A stretch of DNA of 64,000 nt, taken from contig NZ_CP070499.1 of the NCBI RefSeq assembly GCF_016925615.1, forward strand, positions 3,348,001 through 3,412,000, in the 5' to 3' direction. Of the stretch, positions 28,981 to 38,156 are shown one piece after another; the first letter of the stretch is position 1, and each line of letters begins with the position of its first letter. The notes under the pieces are model-generated. The model was given only the letters and a program-made list of their open reading frames with translations. It was not told where the DNA came from and did not search any database. Origin of the DNA: Natronosporangium hydrolyticum. Lineage in GTDB: Bacteria; Actinomycetota; Actinomycetes; Mycobacteriales; Micromonosporaceae. A program made the position numbers and the translations under genes.

Positions 28981-30549
28981 TCAGGAACCGGCGAGCTTCT
29001 CCTTCAGCGCGGCGAGCGCCTCGTCGGTCGCGAGGGTGCCCGACGGCTCGGCGGCCTGCCGGCCACCGCCCTGCTCACCCGCGGAGCGGCCGGACTGCGA
29101 CTGGCCACCGCCACCGCCACCGCCGCCACCGCCGCCGTTACCGCCACCGCCGCTGGTGCCGCCGCCGTTACCGGTGGCCGGCTCCGCCGGCATCGCCCGG
29201 GCGGTCTGCACCTGCTTGGTGTGGGCCTCCCAGCGCGCCCGGGCCTCGGCGTACTGCCGCTCCCACTCGTCGCGCTGGGACTCGTACCCTTCGAGCCACT
29301 CGCCAGTCTCGGCGTCGAAGCCCTCGGGGTACTTGTAGTTGCCCTCGGAGTCGTACTCGGCGGCCATGCCGTACATGGTCGGGTCGAAGTGCTCCTCGCC
29401 CTCCACGAAGCCCTCGTTCGCCTGCTTCAGCGAGAGCGAGATCCGGCGCCGCTCCAGGTCGATGTCGATGACCTTGACCAGCACCTCGGAGCCGACCTGC
29501 ACCACCTGCTCGGGGATCTCCACGTGCTTCTCGGCGAGCTCCGAGATGTGCACCAGGCCCTCGATGCCGTCCTCGACTCGCACGAACGCACCGAACGGCA
29601 CCAGCTTGGTGACCTTGCCCGGCACGATCTGCTGGATCGCGTGAGTGCGGGCGAACTGGCGCCACGGGTCCTCCTGCGTCGCCTTCAGCGACAGCGAGAC
29701 CCGCTCCCGGTCCAGATCCACGTCCAGGACCTCGACCTCGACCTCCTGGCCCACCTCGACCACCTCGGACGGGTGGTCGATGTGCTTCCAGGAGAGCTCG
29801 GAGACGTGCACCAGGCCGTCCACGCCGCCCAGATCGACGAAGGCGCCGAAGTTGACGATCGAGGAGACCACGCCCTTGCGGACCTGACCCTTGGCCAGCT
29901 TGTTGAGGAACTCGGTGCGGACCTCGGACTGAGTCTGCTCCAGCCAGGCGCGGCGGGACAGAACCACGTTGTTGCGGTTCTTGTCCAGCTCGATGATCTT
30001 CGCCTCAAGCTCCCGGTTGACGTACGGCTGGAGGTCGCGCACCCGGCGCATCTCCACCAGTGACGCCGGCAGGAAGCCGCGCAGCCCGATGTCGAGGATG
30101 AGACCGCCCTTGACGACCTCGATGACCGAGCCGCGCACGACCCCGTCCTCCTCCTTGATCTTCTCGATGGTGCCCCAGGCGCGCTCGTACTGGGCGCGCT
30201 TCTTCGAGAGGATCAGCCGGCCCTCCTTGTCCTCCTTTTGGAGGACCAGAGCTTCGACCCGGTCACCGACCGAGACGACCTCCGCCGGGTCGACGTCGTG
30301 TTTGATCGACAGTTCCCGAGACGGGATGACCCCCTCGGTCTTGTAGCCGATGTCGAGCAGGACTTCGTCCCGGTCGACCTTGACGACGGTGCCCTCGACG
30401 ATGTCGCCGTCATTGAAATACTTGATCGTCTCGTCGATCGCGGCGAGGAATGCTTCCTCACTGCCGAATTCGTCGACGGTGACCTGCCTGGCAACGTCGC
30501 TGGCGTTGCCGATGGTGGCGCTCGAGGAGGCCTCGATGCTGCTCGTCAT
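28981..30549 (-). CDS. rpsA: 30S ribosomal protein S1
   Basis: Ribosomal mRNA-binding protein of 522 residues. Four S1 RNA-binding repeats run from about residue 35 to 370 (motifs VEGTVVKVDRDEVLLDIGY, VRGSVIEVVKGGLILDIG, RKGVVSSIVNFGAFVDLGG, VPGKVTKLVPFGAFVRVEDG). The C-terminal tail ends in an extreme glycine-rich tract, including eleven consecutive glycines, then a short acidic/helical end. The ATG at 30549 fits the family N-terminus. It has a 246-base upstream region that should hold its promoter. Confidence 0.96.
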   Translation of the reverse strand: MTSSIEASSSATIGNASDVARQVTVDEFGSEEAFLAAIDETIKYFNDGDIVEGTVVKVDRDEVLLDIGYKTEGVIPSRELSIKHDVDPAEVVSVGDRVEALVLQKEDKEGRLILSKKRAQYERAWGTIEKIKEEDGVVRGSVIEVVKGGLILDIGLRGFLPASLVEMRRVRDLQPYVNRELEAKIIELDKNRNNVVLSRRAWLEQTQSEVRTEFLNKLAKGQVRKGVVSSIVNFGAFVDLGGVDGLVHVSELSWKHIDHPSEVVEVGQEVEVEVLDVDLDRERVSLSLKATQEDPWRQFARTHAIQQIVPGKVTKLVPFGAFVRVEDGIEGLVHISELAEKHVEIPEQVVQVGSEVLVKVIDIDLERRRISLSLKQANEGFVEGEEHFDPTMYGMAAEYDSEGNYKYPEGFDAETGEWLEGYESQRDEWERQYAEARARWEAHTKQVQTARAMPAEPATGNGGGTSGGGGNGGGGGGGGGGGQSQSGRSAGEQGGGRQAAEPSGTLATDEALAALKEKLAGS

Positions 30550-30795
30550 GTGGATTGATGCTCCGAACGGACGGTTGTCGTAGTGACGTCTGCACTGCCC
30601 GGCGGGGACCGCCGGCCCGCCCACCAGCTCGCCACGGCACAGCCCGATCGTCCTAGGAATAACCCGACATTTGCCGCGGCTCGCGAACCCGCTCCCTACC
30701 GGGGCACGCAGCTCGTGAACGCATCGAACAGCTTACCGTGCGCGACAGCATGCCGTGCAAGTCCTCCCCGAGATTGCCCTGGATAAGGTTTCCGG

Positions 30796-31599
30796 GTGGA
30801 CCAACTCCGGGTCGCCCACAGCGACCTCAGCGACGCCGCCGCCCGCACCGCCAACCGCCGCTGGTGGGACGCGGACGCGGACGACTACCAGGCCACCCAC
30901 GGCGAGTTCCTCGGCGACGCGGAGCTGGTCTGGTGCCCGGAAGGGCTCCGGGAGGCCGACGCGAACCTGCTCGGCGACGTCGCGGGGGTGCGGGCGCTGG
31001 AACTCGGGTGCGGCGCCGCCAGCGGGGCCCGCTGGCTCGCCCGTGCTGGCGCCGAGGTGGTGGCGCTCGACCTCTCCGCCGGGATGCTCCGGCACGCCCG
31101 AGCCGCCGCCGACCGTACCGGGGTGACGGTGCCGCTGGTGCAGGCGGACGCGCTCGCCCTGCCCTTCCCCGACGGCTGCTTCGACCTGGTCTTCACCGCG
31201 TTCGGGGCGGTGCCGTTCGTGACCGACTCGGCGGCGCTGCACCGAGAGGTGGCGCGGGTGCTGCGCCCCGGCGGCCGCTGGGTCTTCGCGGTCACCCACC
31301 CGATGCGGTGGATCTTCCTGGACGACCCGACCGAACATGGACTGGTCGCGGTCCGGTCGTACTTCGACCGGACCCCGTACGCGGAGTACGACGAGGCCGG
31401 CGAGCCCAGCTACGTCGAGCAGCACCGGACCGTCGGCGACCGGGTACGGGAGCTGGTGGCCGCCGGGTTCGTGCTCACCGACCTGATCGAGCCGGAGTGG
31501 CCGGCCGGCCACGAACGGATCTGGGGCCAGTGGAGCCCGCTCCGCGGCCGGATCTTCCCCGGCACCGCCATCTACTGCGCGCACCTCACCCCTTCTTAG
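30796..31599 (+). CDS. Class I SAM-dependent methyltransferase
   Basis: Cytosolic methyltransferase of 267 residues with the SAM-binding motif LELGCGAASGARWLA, the acidic residue after strand 2 (VVALDLSAGML), and a post-I motif VQADALALPFPDGCFDLVF. The GTG at 30796 has AAGG seven bases upstream. It stands alone, divergent from rpsA and convergent with a GNAT gene. The substrate is unknown. Confidence 0.9.
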   Translation: MDQLRVAHSDLSDAAARTANRRWWDADADDYQATHGEFLGDAELVWCPEGLREADANLLGDVAGVRALELGCGAASGARWLARAGAEVVALDLSAGMLRHARAAADRTGVTVPLVQADALALPFPDGCFDLVFTAFGAVPFVTDSAALHREVARVLRPGGRWVFAVTHPMRWIFLDDPTEHGLVAVRSYFDRTPYAEYDEAGEPSYVEQHRTVGDRVRELVAAGFVLTDLIEPEWPAGHERIWGQWSPLRGRIFPGTAIYCAHLTPS

Positions 31600-31608
31600 C
31601 CGCGGCGG

Positions 31609-32100
31609 TTAGTGGATCACCGGGCTGCGCCGCTCCAACAACAGCACGTCCCGCCAGCGACCGTGGTGGCGGCCGATCCGCTCGCGACGGCCCACCACCC
31701 GGAACCCGACCTTCTCGTGCAGCCGGAGACTGGCTGAGTTCTCCGGGAAGATCCCGGTCTGGATGGTCCAGATTCCGGCGGCCTCGGCCCCGTGCACCAG
31801 GGCCCGCAGCAGCGCCTCCCCCACCCCCCGGCCACTCGCCGCCGGGTCGATGTAGATGGCGTCCTCGGCCACCCCGGCGTAGACCCGCCGCGGCGAGACC
31901 GGCGACAGCGCCGCCCAGCCGAGCACCTGGCCGGTCTCTGGTGCCACCGCGACCAGCCGATGCTCGGCGAGCTTGCCGGCGCAGAAGGAGGCCCAGTCTG
32001 GGGCCCCGGGCTCGAAGGTAGCCTCGCCGGTGTCGATCCCGGCCTGGTAGATGGCGAGCACCGCCGCCGCGTCCGCGTCGAGCATGGCTCGAATCCGCAC
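31609..32100 (-). CDS. GNAT acetyltransferase, phosphinothricin acetyltransferase-like
   Basis: Acetyl-CoA-dependent N-acetyltransferase of 163 residues. It begins VRIRAMLDADAAAVLAIYQA, has the acetyl-CoA pyrophosphate loop PAASGRGVGEALLRALV and the family C-terminal GFRVVGRRERIGRHHGRWRD segment. The start is a GTG eight bases after the arsC stop. It follows the ars genes, so it may be co-transcribed. Phosphinothricin-type acetyltransferases linked to ars operons can acetylate organoarsenicals (the ArsN type), which is possible here but not shown. Confidence 0.85.
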   Translation of the reverse strand: MRIRAMLDADAAAVLAIYQAGIDTGEATFEPGAPDWASFCAGKLAEHRLVAVAPETGQVLGWAALSPVSPRRVYAGVAEDAIYIDPAASGRGVGEALLRALVHGAEAAGIWTIQTGIFPENSASLRLHEKVGFRVVGRRERIGRHHGRWRDVLLLERRSPVIH

Positions 32101-32107
32101 CGTCAGG

Positions 32108-32509
32108 TCACTGCCCCACGAGCTCAGCCAACAGCTGGCGTACCCGGGCGTCGATCTCGTCCCGGATCGGGCGTACCTCGGCCACGCTCTTGCCGGCCGG
32201 GTCGGGCAACTGCCAGTCCAGGTAGCGCTTGCCGGGGAAGACCGGACAGGCATCCCCACAACCCATGGTGATCACCACGTCGGAGGCTGCAACCGCCTCG
32301 TAGGACAGCTTTGTCGGCACCTCCTGCGAGATGTCCACACCCCACTCGGCGAGCGCCGTGACCACCGCGGGGTTGACCGTCTCGGCCGGCTCCGAACCGG
32401 CCGAGGCGACCCGGACCCGTCCGGCGGCGTGGTGCGTCAGCAACGCGGCGGCCATCTGGGACCGACCGGCGTTGTGGACGCAGACGAAGAGCACCTCAGG
32501 TTCGGACAT
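32108..32509 (-). CDS. arsC: Arsenate reductase, low-molecular-weight phosphatase type
   Basis: Cytosolic enzyme of 133 residues that reduces arsenate to arsenite. The phosphatase P-loop is C10-VHNAG-R16-S, followed by the expected downstream cysteine (MGCGDACPVFPG) and DWQLPDP. These match thiol-dependent arsenate reductases. The start overlaps the aquaporin gene's end by 14 bases, so the two are coupled. Whether electrons come from thioredoxin or mycothiol cannot be read from the sequence. Confidence 0.93.
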   Translation of the reverse strand: MSEPEVLFVCVHNAGRSQMAAALLTHHAAGRVRVASAGSEPAETVNPAVVTALAEWGVDISQEVPTKLSYEAVAASDVVITMGCGDACPVFPGKRYLDWQLPDPAGKSVAEVRPIRDEIDARVRQLLAELVGQ

Positions 32510-33305
32510 GCCGCTCCTTCCTCGATGATGACCGGTCCGGCCACCACAATCTGACCAGAGCGGCGCCCAGCAGGGCACCGCCGAACTGCGCCGCGATGAA
32601 GGCCGGGGCGGCGGCCGGGGCGATACCGGCGAAGCTGTCGGTGAAGACTCTGCCCACGGTGACCGCCGGGTTGGCGAAGGCCGCGGAGGCCGTGAACCAG
32701 ATCGCCGCACCGATCCAGCCGCCGACCGCCAACGGGATCGCGCCAGTACGGCCGGTGCGGCTCAGCGCGCCGATCACCAGCACCAGGCCCGCGGTCGCGA
32801 CGACCTCGCCGACCCACTGCCCGACCCCGGTCCGGGCGGTGCTGGAGAGCGCCACGGTTGGCAGCTCGAACATGACGTTCGCGACGACCGCACCGGCGGA
32901 CCCGCCGGCGAACTGCGCGGCGAGATAGCACCCGGCGTCGGCGGCGGCGCCCGGCGCGCGCCGCTCCCGCCACCAGGCGAGCACGGTGACCACCGGGTTG
33001 AGGTGAGCCCCGGAGACCGGTAGGAAGACGGCGATCAACACCGCCAGGGCGATCGCCACCGCGATCGAGTGGTACGCCAACTGGGCCCCCACGTCATCGG
33101 GGGTGAGCCGGCTCGCGGCCGCGCCCGAACCGACGATCGCGGTGACCAGCAGCCCGCTCCCGACCGCCTCGGCGAACGCCCGCCGCCAGCGGGGCAGCTG
33201 GCGAGCTGGCAGGTCGCGGCTCGGCACCGGCAGCGGCGCCTGCTCGACCGGCGGCGCCTGGGCGCTCCGGGCCACCTGACCGCCGGACACGGTGGGGCTG
33301 CTCAC
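32496..33305 (-). CDS. MIP/aquaporin-family channel of the ars operon
   Basis: Six-helix channel of about 269 residues with both pore motifs, HLNPVVT and FANPAVT. A GTG at 33305 overlaps the arsR stop as GTGA, which I take as the start; a GTG at 33335 is possible. Being between arsR and arsC, and with no ArsB or Acr3 pump nearby, it most likely lets the arsenite made by ArsC leave the cell down its gradient, as described for AqpS in Sinorhizobium. Confidence 0.9.
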   Translation of the reverse strand: MSSPTVSGGQVARSAQAPPVEQAPLPVPSRDLPARQLPRWRRAFAEAVGSGLLVTAIVGSGAAASRLTPDDVGAQLAYHSIAVAIALAVLIAVFLPVSGAHLNPVVTVLAWWRERRAPGAAADAGCYLAAQFAGGSAGAVVANVMFELPTVALSSTARTGVGQWVGEVVATAGLVLVIGALSRTGRTGAIPLAVGGWIGAAIWFTASAAFANPAVTVGRVFTDSFAGIAPAAAPAFIAAQFGGALLGAALVRLWWPDRSSSRKERHVRT

Positions 33306-33703
33306 CGCGGCCTGCGCAGGCTCGCCGCCGGCCACGGCCCGGATCCGGTGCCCGCCTCGACAGCCGCCCCGGTCGCCAGCACCGCCGCCAGTTGGTCGAG
33401 AGCCGCCGGAAGCACCCGGTAGAAGATCCAGCTGCCGCGGCGTTCGCCGTCGATCAGGCCGGCTTCGCGGAGCACCCGAAGGTGGTGGGAGATGGTCGGA
33501 CCGCTGAGCTCGAACGGGGCCGTCAGGTCGCAGACGCAGACCGGCTCCGGCTGGGAGGCGAGCAGCGAGAGCAGCCGCAGCCGGACCGGATCACCCAGCG
33601 CCTTGAACATCGGCGCGAGGACCGCTGCGGGGGCTGCCGGCAGCGGCGCGGAGGTCAGCGACGGGTAGCACTCGGCCGCTGGGGGTGCCGGCTGGTTAGT
33701 CAC
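33302..33703 (-). CDS. arsR: ArsR/SmtB-family repressor
   Basis: Winged-helix repressor of 133 residues with the recognition helix SGPTISHHLRVLREAGLI. CVCDL at about residues 55-59 gives paired cysteines at the usual As(III)-sensing position. The start is a GTG at 33703. It leads the arsR-aquaporin-arsC(-GNAT) operon, which it probably represses until arsenite binds. A small dyad just upstream could be its operator. Confidence 0.93.
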   Translation of the reverse strand: MTNQPAPPAAECYPSLTSAPLPAAPAAVLAPMFKALGDPVRLRLLSLLASQPEPVCVCDLTAPFELSGPTISHHLRVLREAGLIDGERRGSWIFYRVLPAALDQLAAVLATGAAVEAGTGSGPWPAASLRRPR

Positions 33704-33711
33704 CCGTCTAA

Positions 33712-33727
33712 TTTGACCGATGTCGAA
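33712..33727 (-). promoter_or_regulatory. Possible ArsR operator
   Basis: Imperfect dyad TTTGAC-CGAT-GTCGAA, 9 bases upstream of the arsR start; five of six positions pair. Its position fits autoregulation. No binding data. Confidence 0.35.
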
Positions 33728-33789
33728 ACCGCGGTCAAGCTGCCAGCTCAGGGTTCACGACCCCTTCATCCGCCCGCCACTTTCGGGGC

Positions 33790-33844
33790 GATCATGGGGT
33801 TAGGGACGCGAAATGCAGATCATCAGGCACCTAGGTCCATGATC
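33790..33844. repeat. Intergenic palindromic element, copy 2
   Basis: Inverted repeat between polA and arsR. Arms 33790-33804 and 33830-33844 pair at 12 of 15 positions; the outer eight (GATCATGG/CCATGATC) are perfect, with 39 bases between them. The left arm GATCATGGGGTTAG matches the left arm of the element at 4874-4887 at 11 of 14 positions, and the core-to-core distance is identical. Confidence 0.65.
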
Positions 33845-33869
33845 AACTCGCTGGGTTTGCTTGCGGGGT

Positions 33870-36548
33870 TTAGTGGGTGGCGGACTGCCAGTCGGGGCCG
33901 GTACCGGTGGAGACGTCCAGCGGCACCGAGAGCGGGTGGGCCCCGCTCATCTCCCGCCGCACCAGCTCCGCCAACTGCTCGCCCTCGCCGGCGGCCACCT
34001 CGAAGACCAGCTCGTCGTGCACCTGCAGCAGCATCCGGGAACGCAGACCGGCGTCCCGGATCGCCGCGTCCACCCGCAACATGGCGAGCTTGATGATGTC
34101 GGCGGCCGACCCCTGGATCGGGGCGTTGAGCGCCATCCGCTCGGCCATCTCCCGCCGCTGCCGGTTGTCGCTGGTCAGGTCCGGCAGGTAACGCCGCCGG
34201 CCGAGCATCGTCTCGGTATACCCCTCGCGGCGGGCCACCCCCACCACCTGCTGCAGATAGTCGCGCACGTTGCCGAAGATCCGGAAATACTCCTCCATCA
34301 ACTCCCGCGCCTCGGCCGGGGTAATCTGCAGCTGCTGCGACAGCCCGTACGCCGAGAGTCCGTACGCCAGGCCGAAGTTCATCGCCTTGATCTTCCGCCG
34401 CTGGTCGGCGGTGACCTCCTCGGCCGGCACCCCGAAGACCGAGGCGGCGGTGACCGCGTGGAAGTCGCGGCCGGCCAGGAACGCCTCGACCAGCGTCTCG
34501 TCTTCGGAGAGGTGCGCCATGATCCGCATCTCGATCTGGCTGTAGTCGGCGGTCAGCAGCGACTCATACTCCGGACCCACGATGAACGCCCGGCGGATCC
34601 GCCGCCCCTCCTCGGTGCGGATCGGCACGTTCTGCAGATTCGGATCGGTCGACGAGAGCCGGCCGGTGGCGGCCACGGTCTGGAAGAAGGTCGTGTGGAT
34701 CCGGCCGTCCTCGCTGACCGACTTCAGTAGGCCATCCACGGTCGACTTGAGCCGGGCGACGTCGCGGTGGCGCAGCAGATGCGCCAGCACCGGGTGCTGA
34801 GTCTGCGCGTACAACCCCTGCAACGCGTCCGCGTCGGTGGTGTAGCCGGTCTTGATCCGCTTGGTCTTCGGCAGCTCCAGCTCGACGAAGAGCACCTCCT
34901 GCAGCTGCTTCGGCGAACCCAGGTTGAACTCCCGACCCACCACCTCATAAGCCGCTTGGGCCGCCGCCTTCACCTCGGCGGCGAAGTGGGACTCCAACTC
35001 GGAGAGGTAGTCGGTGTCGGCGGCGATGCCGGCCCGCTCCATCCCCGCCAACACCCCCACCAGCGGCAGCTCGATCTCCCGCAGCAGGCGTTGACCGCCC
35101 TCGCCCAGCTCGGTCGCGAGCGCCTCGGCCAGGTCGAGGGTGGCCCGGGCGCGCAGCATCAGCGCCTGCTCCTCCTCGCCCTCCGGGGCGAGCCCGGCCA
35201 GCGCCGGCTGCTGCGCGTCAGCGCCCTCCACCCGCAGCTCCCGGTGCAGGTAGCGCAGCGCCAGGTCGACCAGGTCGTAGGAGCGCTGGTCGGGGCGGAC
35301 CAGGTAGGCCGAGAGCGCGGTATCGGCGCTGACCCCGGCCAGCGTCCAGCCGTGCGCGGCGGCGGCCAGTAGCGCCGGCTTGGCGTCGTGCAGCACCTTC
35401 GACCGGGCCGGGTCGGCCAGCCACGCCGCCACCGCCGCCTCGTCGGCCGCGTCCAGCTGCGCCGGGTCGAACCAGGCCGCCGGCCCCTCCGCTGCCGCCA
35501 CCGCCACCCCGGTCAGCGACCCGGTGCCGCGGCCGAAGCTGCCCGCGACCGCCACCCCCACCGGGGTGCCGGCGGCGGCGTTGGTCGCCAGCCACGGCGC
35601 CACCTGCCCGGCGGCGAGCACGTCACCCACGATCTCGAAGCCGGCATCGGCCTCCGGCTCCACTGGCGCCAGATACGCGTAGAGCCGGTCCCGCAGCACC
35701 CGGAACTCGAGCGCGTCGAAGACCTGGTGGACCGCCTCCCGGTCCCACCCGTGCCACTCCGCCTCGGCGACGGTCAGCGGCAGCTCCAGGTCGTCGACGA
35801 GCCGGTTCAACTCGTGGTTGCGCAGCACGTCGGCGAGGTGGGCGCGCAGGCTCTCGCCGGCCTTGCCCTTGATCTGGTCGACCCGCTCGACGATGCCCTC
35901 CAGCGAGCCGTACTGGCCCAGCCACTTCGCCGCGGTCTTCGGGCCCACGCCCGGCACCCCGGAAAGGTTGTCGCTGGGCTCACCGACCAGGGCGGCGAGG
36001 TCACGGTAGCGCTCCGGGGACACCCCATATTTTGCGGTCACCGCGGCCGGGTCCATCCGGGCCAGCTCGGAGACGCCACGGATCGCGTACAGCACGGTGA
36101 TGTCGTCGTCGACCAGCTGGAAGGTGTCCCGGTCACCGGTGCTGACCAGCACCCGCATGCCGGCGTCCCGGCCGCGGCGGGCCAGCGTGGCGATCACGTC
36201 GTCGGCCTCATAGTCAGGCAGGCTCACGATCGGGATCCGCAGCGCCTGCAGCACCTCCTGCACCAGGCTCACCTGGCCGGCGAAGTCGGCCGGGCTCTCC
36301 GCCCGGCCGGCCTTATAGTCGGCGTACTGCTCGGTGCGGAACGACCGGCGGGAGACGTCGAAGGCGACCGCCACGTGGCTCGGCTGCTCATCGCGCAGCA
36401 CGTTGATCAGCATGGAGATGAAGCCGTAGACCGCATTGGTGGCCTGGCCGGTGGTGGTGGAGAAGTTCTCAACCGGCAACGCGAAGAAGGCGCGGTAGGC
36501 CATCGAATGGCCATCGACCAGCAGCAGGCGGGGACGATCGTCGGTCAC
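33870..36548 (-). CDS. polA: DNA polymerase I
   Basis: Repair and Okazaki-maturation polymerase of 892 residues. The N-terminal 5'-3' exonuclease/flap domain (LLLVDGHSMAYRAFFALP, YEADDVIATLA) covers about 1-290. A central 3'-5' exonuclease-like region of low conservation follows, as in other actinobacterial enzymes that lack proofreading. The polymerase domain has motif A (TADYSQIEMRIMAHL), the finger helix (RRKIKAMNFGLAYGLSAYG) and motif C (QVHDELVFEV). I chose the GTG at 36548, giving VTDDRPRLLLVDG. The pdtaR-polA-rpsA-coaE-uvrB order matches mycobacteria. Confidence 0.97.
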   Translation of the reverse strand: MTDDRPRLLLVDGHSMAYRAFFALPVENFSTTTGQATNAVYGFISMLINVLRDEQPSHVAVAFDVSRRSFRTEQYADYKAGRAESPADFAGQVSLVQEVLQALRIPIVSLPDYEADDVIATLARRGRDAGMRVLVSTGDRDTFQLVDDDITVLYAIRGVSELARMDPAAVTAKYGVSPERYRDLAALVGEPSDNLSGVPGVGPKTAAKWLGQYGSLEGIVERVDQIKGKAGESLRAHLADVLRNHELNRLVDDLELPLTVAEAEWHGWDREAVHQVFDALEFRVLRDRLYAYLAPVEPEADAGFEIVGDVLAAGQVAPWLATNAAAGTPVGVAVAGSFGRGTGSLTGVAVAAAEGPAAWFDPAQLDAADEAAVAAWLADPARSKVLHDAKPALLAAAAHGWTLAGVSADTALSAYLVRPDQRSYDLVDLALRYLHRELRVEGADAQQPALAGLAPEGEEEQALMLRARATLDLAEALATELGEGGQRLLREIELPLVGVLAGMERAGIAADTDYLSELESHFAAEVKAAAQAAYEVVGREFNLGSPKQLQEVLFVELELPKTKRIKTGYTTDADALQGLYAQTQHPVLAHLLRHRDVARLKSTVDGLLKSVSEDGRIHTTFFQTVAATGRLSSTDPNLQNVPIRTEEGRRIRRAFIVGPEYESLLTADYSQIEMRIMAHLSEDETLVEAFLAGRDFHAVTAASVFGVPAEEVTADQRRKIKAMNFGLAYGLSAYGLSQQLQITPAEARELMEEYFRIFGNVRDYLQQVVGVARREGYTETMLGRRRYLPDLTSDNRQRREMAERMALNAPIQGSAADIIKLAMLRVDAAIRDAGLRSRMLLQVHDELVFEVAAGEGEQLAELVRREMSGAHPLSVPLDVSTGTGPDWQSATH

Positions 36549-36799
36549 GCCTGGCGACTCTAGTCGGCCGGTCCGACAACGGCGCGACGCAGGGCCGAGG
36601 AGCCCGAAACGCGTGACGGATGTGGCGCACGTCCATACGAGGACCGTCATACCCGCACGGAAGGTTACGACTCTGCATCAGACCGGTCCCAGCATCGCCA
36701 AACGCTGGTGTTGACCCGATCCCGATCATTAGGTTTTCGGTGCAGCACCATGTGGCCCGGCGTTGCCGTGCTCGCACATCGGAATGAAGGAGATTAGGC

Positions 36800-38053
36800 A
36801 TGTTCCGCCCACGATTCGCATGGCGTTCGGTCGCCGTGCTCGGGGTCGCCGCGCTGGCGCTCGGCGCCTGCGGCGACGCTGACGATGAGCCCGAGGACAT
36901 CACCGAAGACGAGTTCTCAGGCACGCTCAACGTCGGCATGATCCTGCCGACCACCGGCGGCCTCGCGCCGTACGGGGTCGGGATGATCGCCGCCGTGGAG
37001 TACGCCGCCTCCGAGATCAACGAGGGCGGCGGCGTCTGGGGCAGCGACGTCTCGCTGACCGAGGAGAATGAGGGCCCGGCCGAGGAGCCCGAGGTGGTCG
37101 CGGCCGCCGCCAGCGCGGTGATCGCCCAGGAGGTCAACGCCGTGATCGGCGCCGCCTCCAGCACCTCCTCGCTGAACATCATCGAGTCGCTCTACAACCA
37201 GCAGGTCATCCAGGTCTCGCCGTCGAACACCGGGCCGGACTTCACCGACCACGAGTTCGGCGAGTACTACTTCCGCACCGCGCCGTCCGACATCATCCAG
37301 GGCAGCGCGCTGGGCGACCGGATCATCGCCGACGGGCACCCGACGCTGGGCATCCTCGCCCAGCAGACCGCCTACGGTGAGGGCCTGGCGGAGCAGGTCG
37401 CGGAGGTCTACGAGGCCGGCGGCGGCGAGGTCGTCTACCAGGAGTACTACGACCTGGCCCAGACCGAATACTCAGCCGAGATCGCTGGGCTGGTCGACGC
37501 CGACCCGGACGCCTTCGTACTGGTCTCCTACGACGAGTCGCGGCAGATCATCCCCAGCCTGATCGGCGCCGGGTTCAACCCGTCTGACAAGCAGTGGTAC
37601 TTCGTCGACGGTAACCGGCTCGACTACAGCGGCGACTACGACGACGGTCTGCTGGAGGGCGTGCTCGCCAGCCAGCCGGTCGGCGACGGCGACCCGGCCG
37701 ACCTGGTCGCGGCGATCGAGGAGCACCACGGCGACTCGCTGCCGGAGACCGCTTACGTTCCGGAGGCGTACGACGCGATGATCCTGGTCGCGCTCGGCGC
37801 GGTCGCCGCGAACAGCGACGACGCGGACGCGATCCGCGACCAGATGGTCAACGTCACCACCGGCGACAACGAGTGCTCGTCGTTCGCCGAGTGCCGGGAG
37901 CTGCTCGAGGAAGGCGAGAGCATCGCCTACCGCGGCGCGACCAACACCGTCTGGAACGATGGCGGTGACCCGTCCGAGGCCACCATCGGCATCTTCGAGT
38001 ACGCCGACGACAACACCTTCTCGCAGATCGAAGAGGTGCAGGGCCAGATGTAA
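36800..38053 (+). CDS. Branched-chain amino-acid type ABC substrate-binding lipoprotein
   Basis: Extracellular solute receptor of 417 residues. A signal peptide ends at the lipobox ALGAC (cysteine about residue 24), followed by an acidic linker. The periplasmic-binding fold begins at NVGMILPTTGGLAPYG and contains GAASSTSSLNIIE and VYQEYYDLAQTEYSAEI, typical of LivJ-type receptors. AAGGAG lies seven bases before the ATG. It faces the livFGMH operon across a strong terminator and surely supplies it. The ligand, an amino acid or similar, is not determined. Confidence 0.93.
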   Translation: MFRPRFAWRSVAVLGVAALALGACGDADDEPEDITEDEFSGTLNVGMILPTTGGLAPYGVGMIAAVEYAASEINEGGGVWGSDVSLTEENEGPAEEPEVVAAAASAVIAQEVNAVIGAASSTSSLNIIESLYNQQVIQVSPSNTGPDFTDHEFGEYYFRTAPSDIIQGSALGDRIIADGHPTLGILAQQTAYGEGLAEQVAEVYEAGGGEVVYQEYYDLAQTEYSAEIAGLVDADPDAFVLVSYDESRQIIPSLIGAGFNPSDKQWYFVDGNRLDYSGDYDDGLLEGVLASQPVGDGDPADLVAAIEEHHGDSLPETAYVPEAYDAMILVALGAVAANSDDADAIRDQMVNVTTGDNECSSFAECRELLEEGESIAYRGATNTVWNDGGDPSEATIGIFEYADDNTFSQIEEVQGQM

Positions 38054-38062
38054 GGCAGCGAC

Positions 38063-38097
38063 AAAGGCGGTGTCCGGTGATCCGGACACCGCCTTTT
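38063..38097 (+). terminator. Rho-independent terminator of the substrate-binding protein gene
   Basis: A perfect 15-base stem (38063-38077 with 38082-38096), TGAT loop, followed by TTTT. It lies 9 bases after the stop. The A run on the 5' side makes it usable for the opposite strand too. Confidence 0.92.
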
Positions 38098-38156
38098 CGT
38101 ATATCTGGCCATCTTCCGGAGCTGACCGAGGTCGGTCAGCTCCCGCTGAGCGCGCC

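Noticed and set aside
36721-36760. A third copy of the GATCATG palindrome upstream of the substrate-binding protein
   Set aside because: Only a partial GATCATTAGG is present, with no matching right arm at the expected distance.
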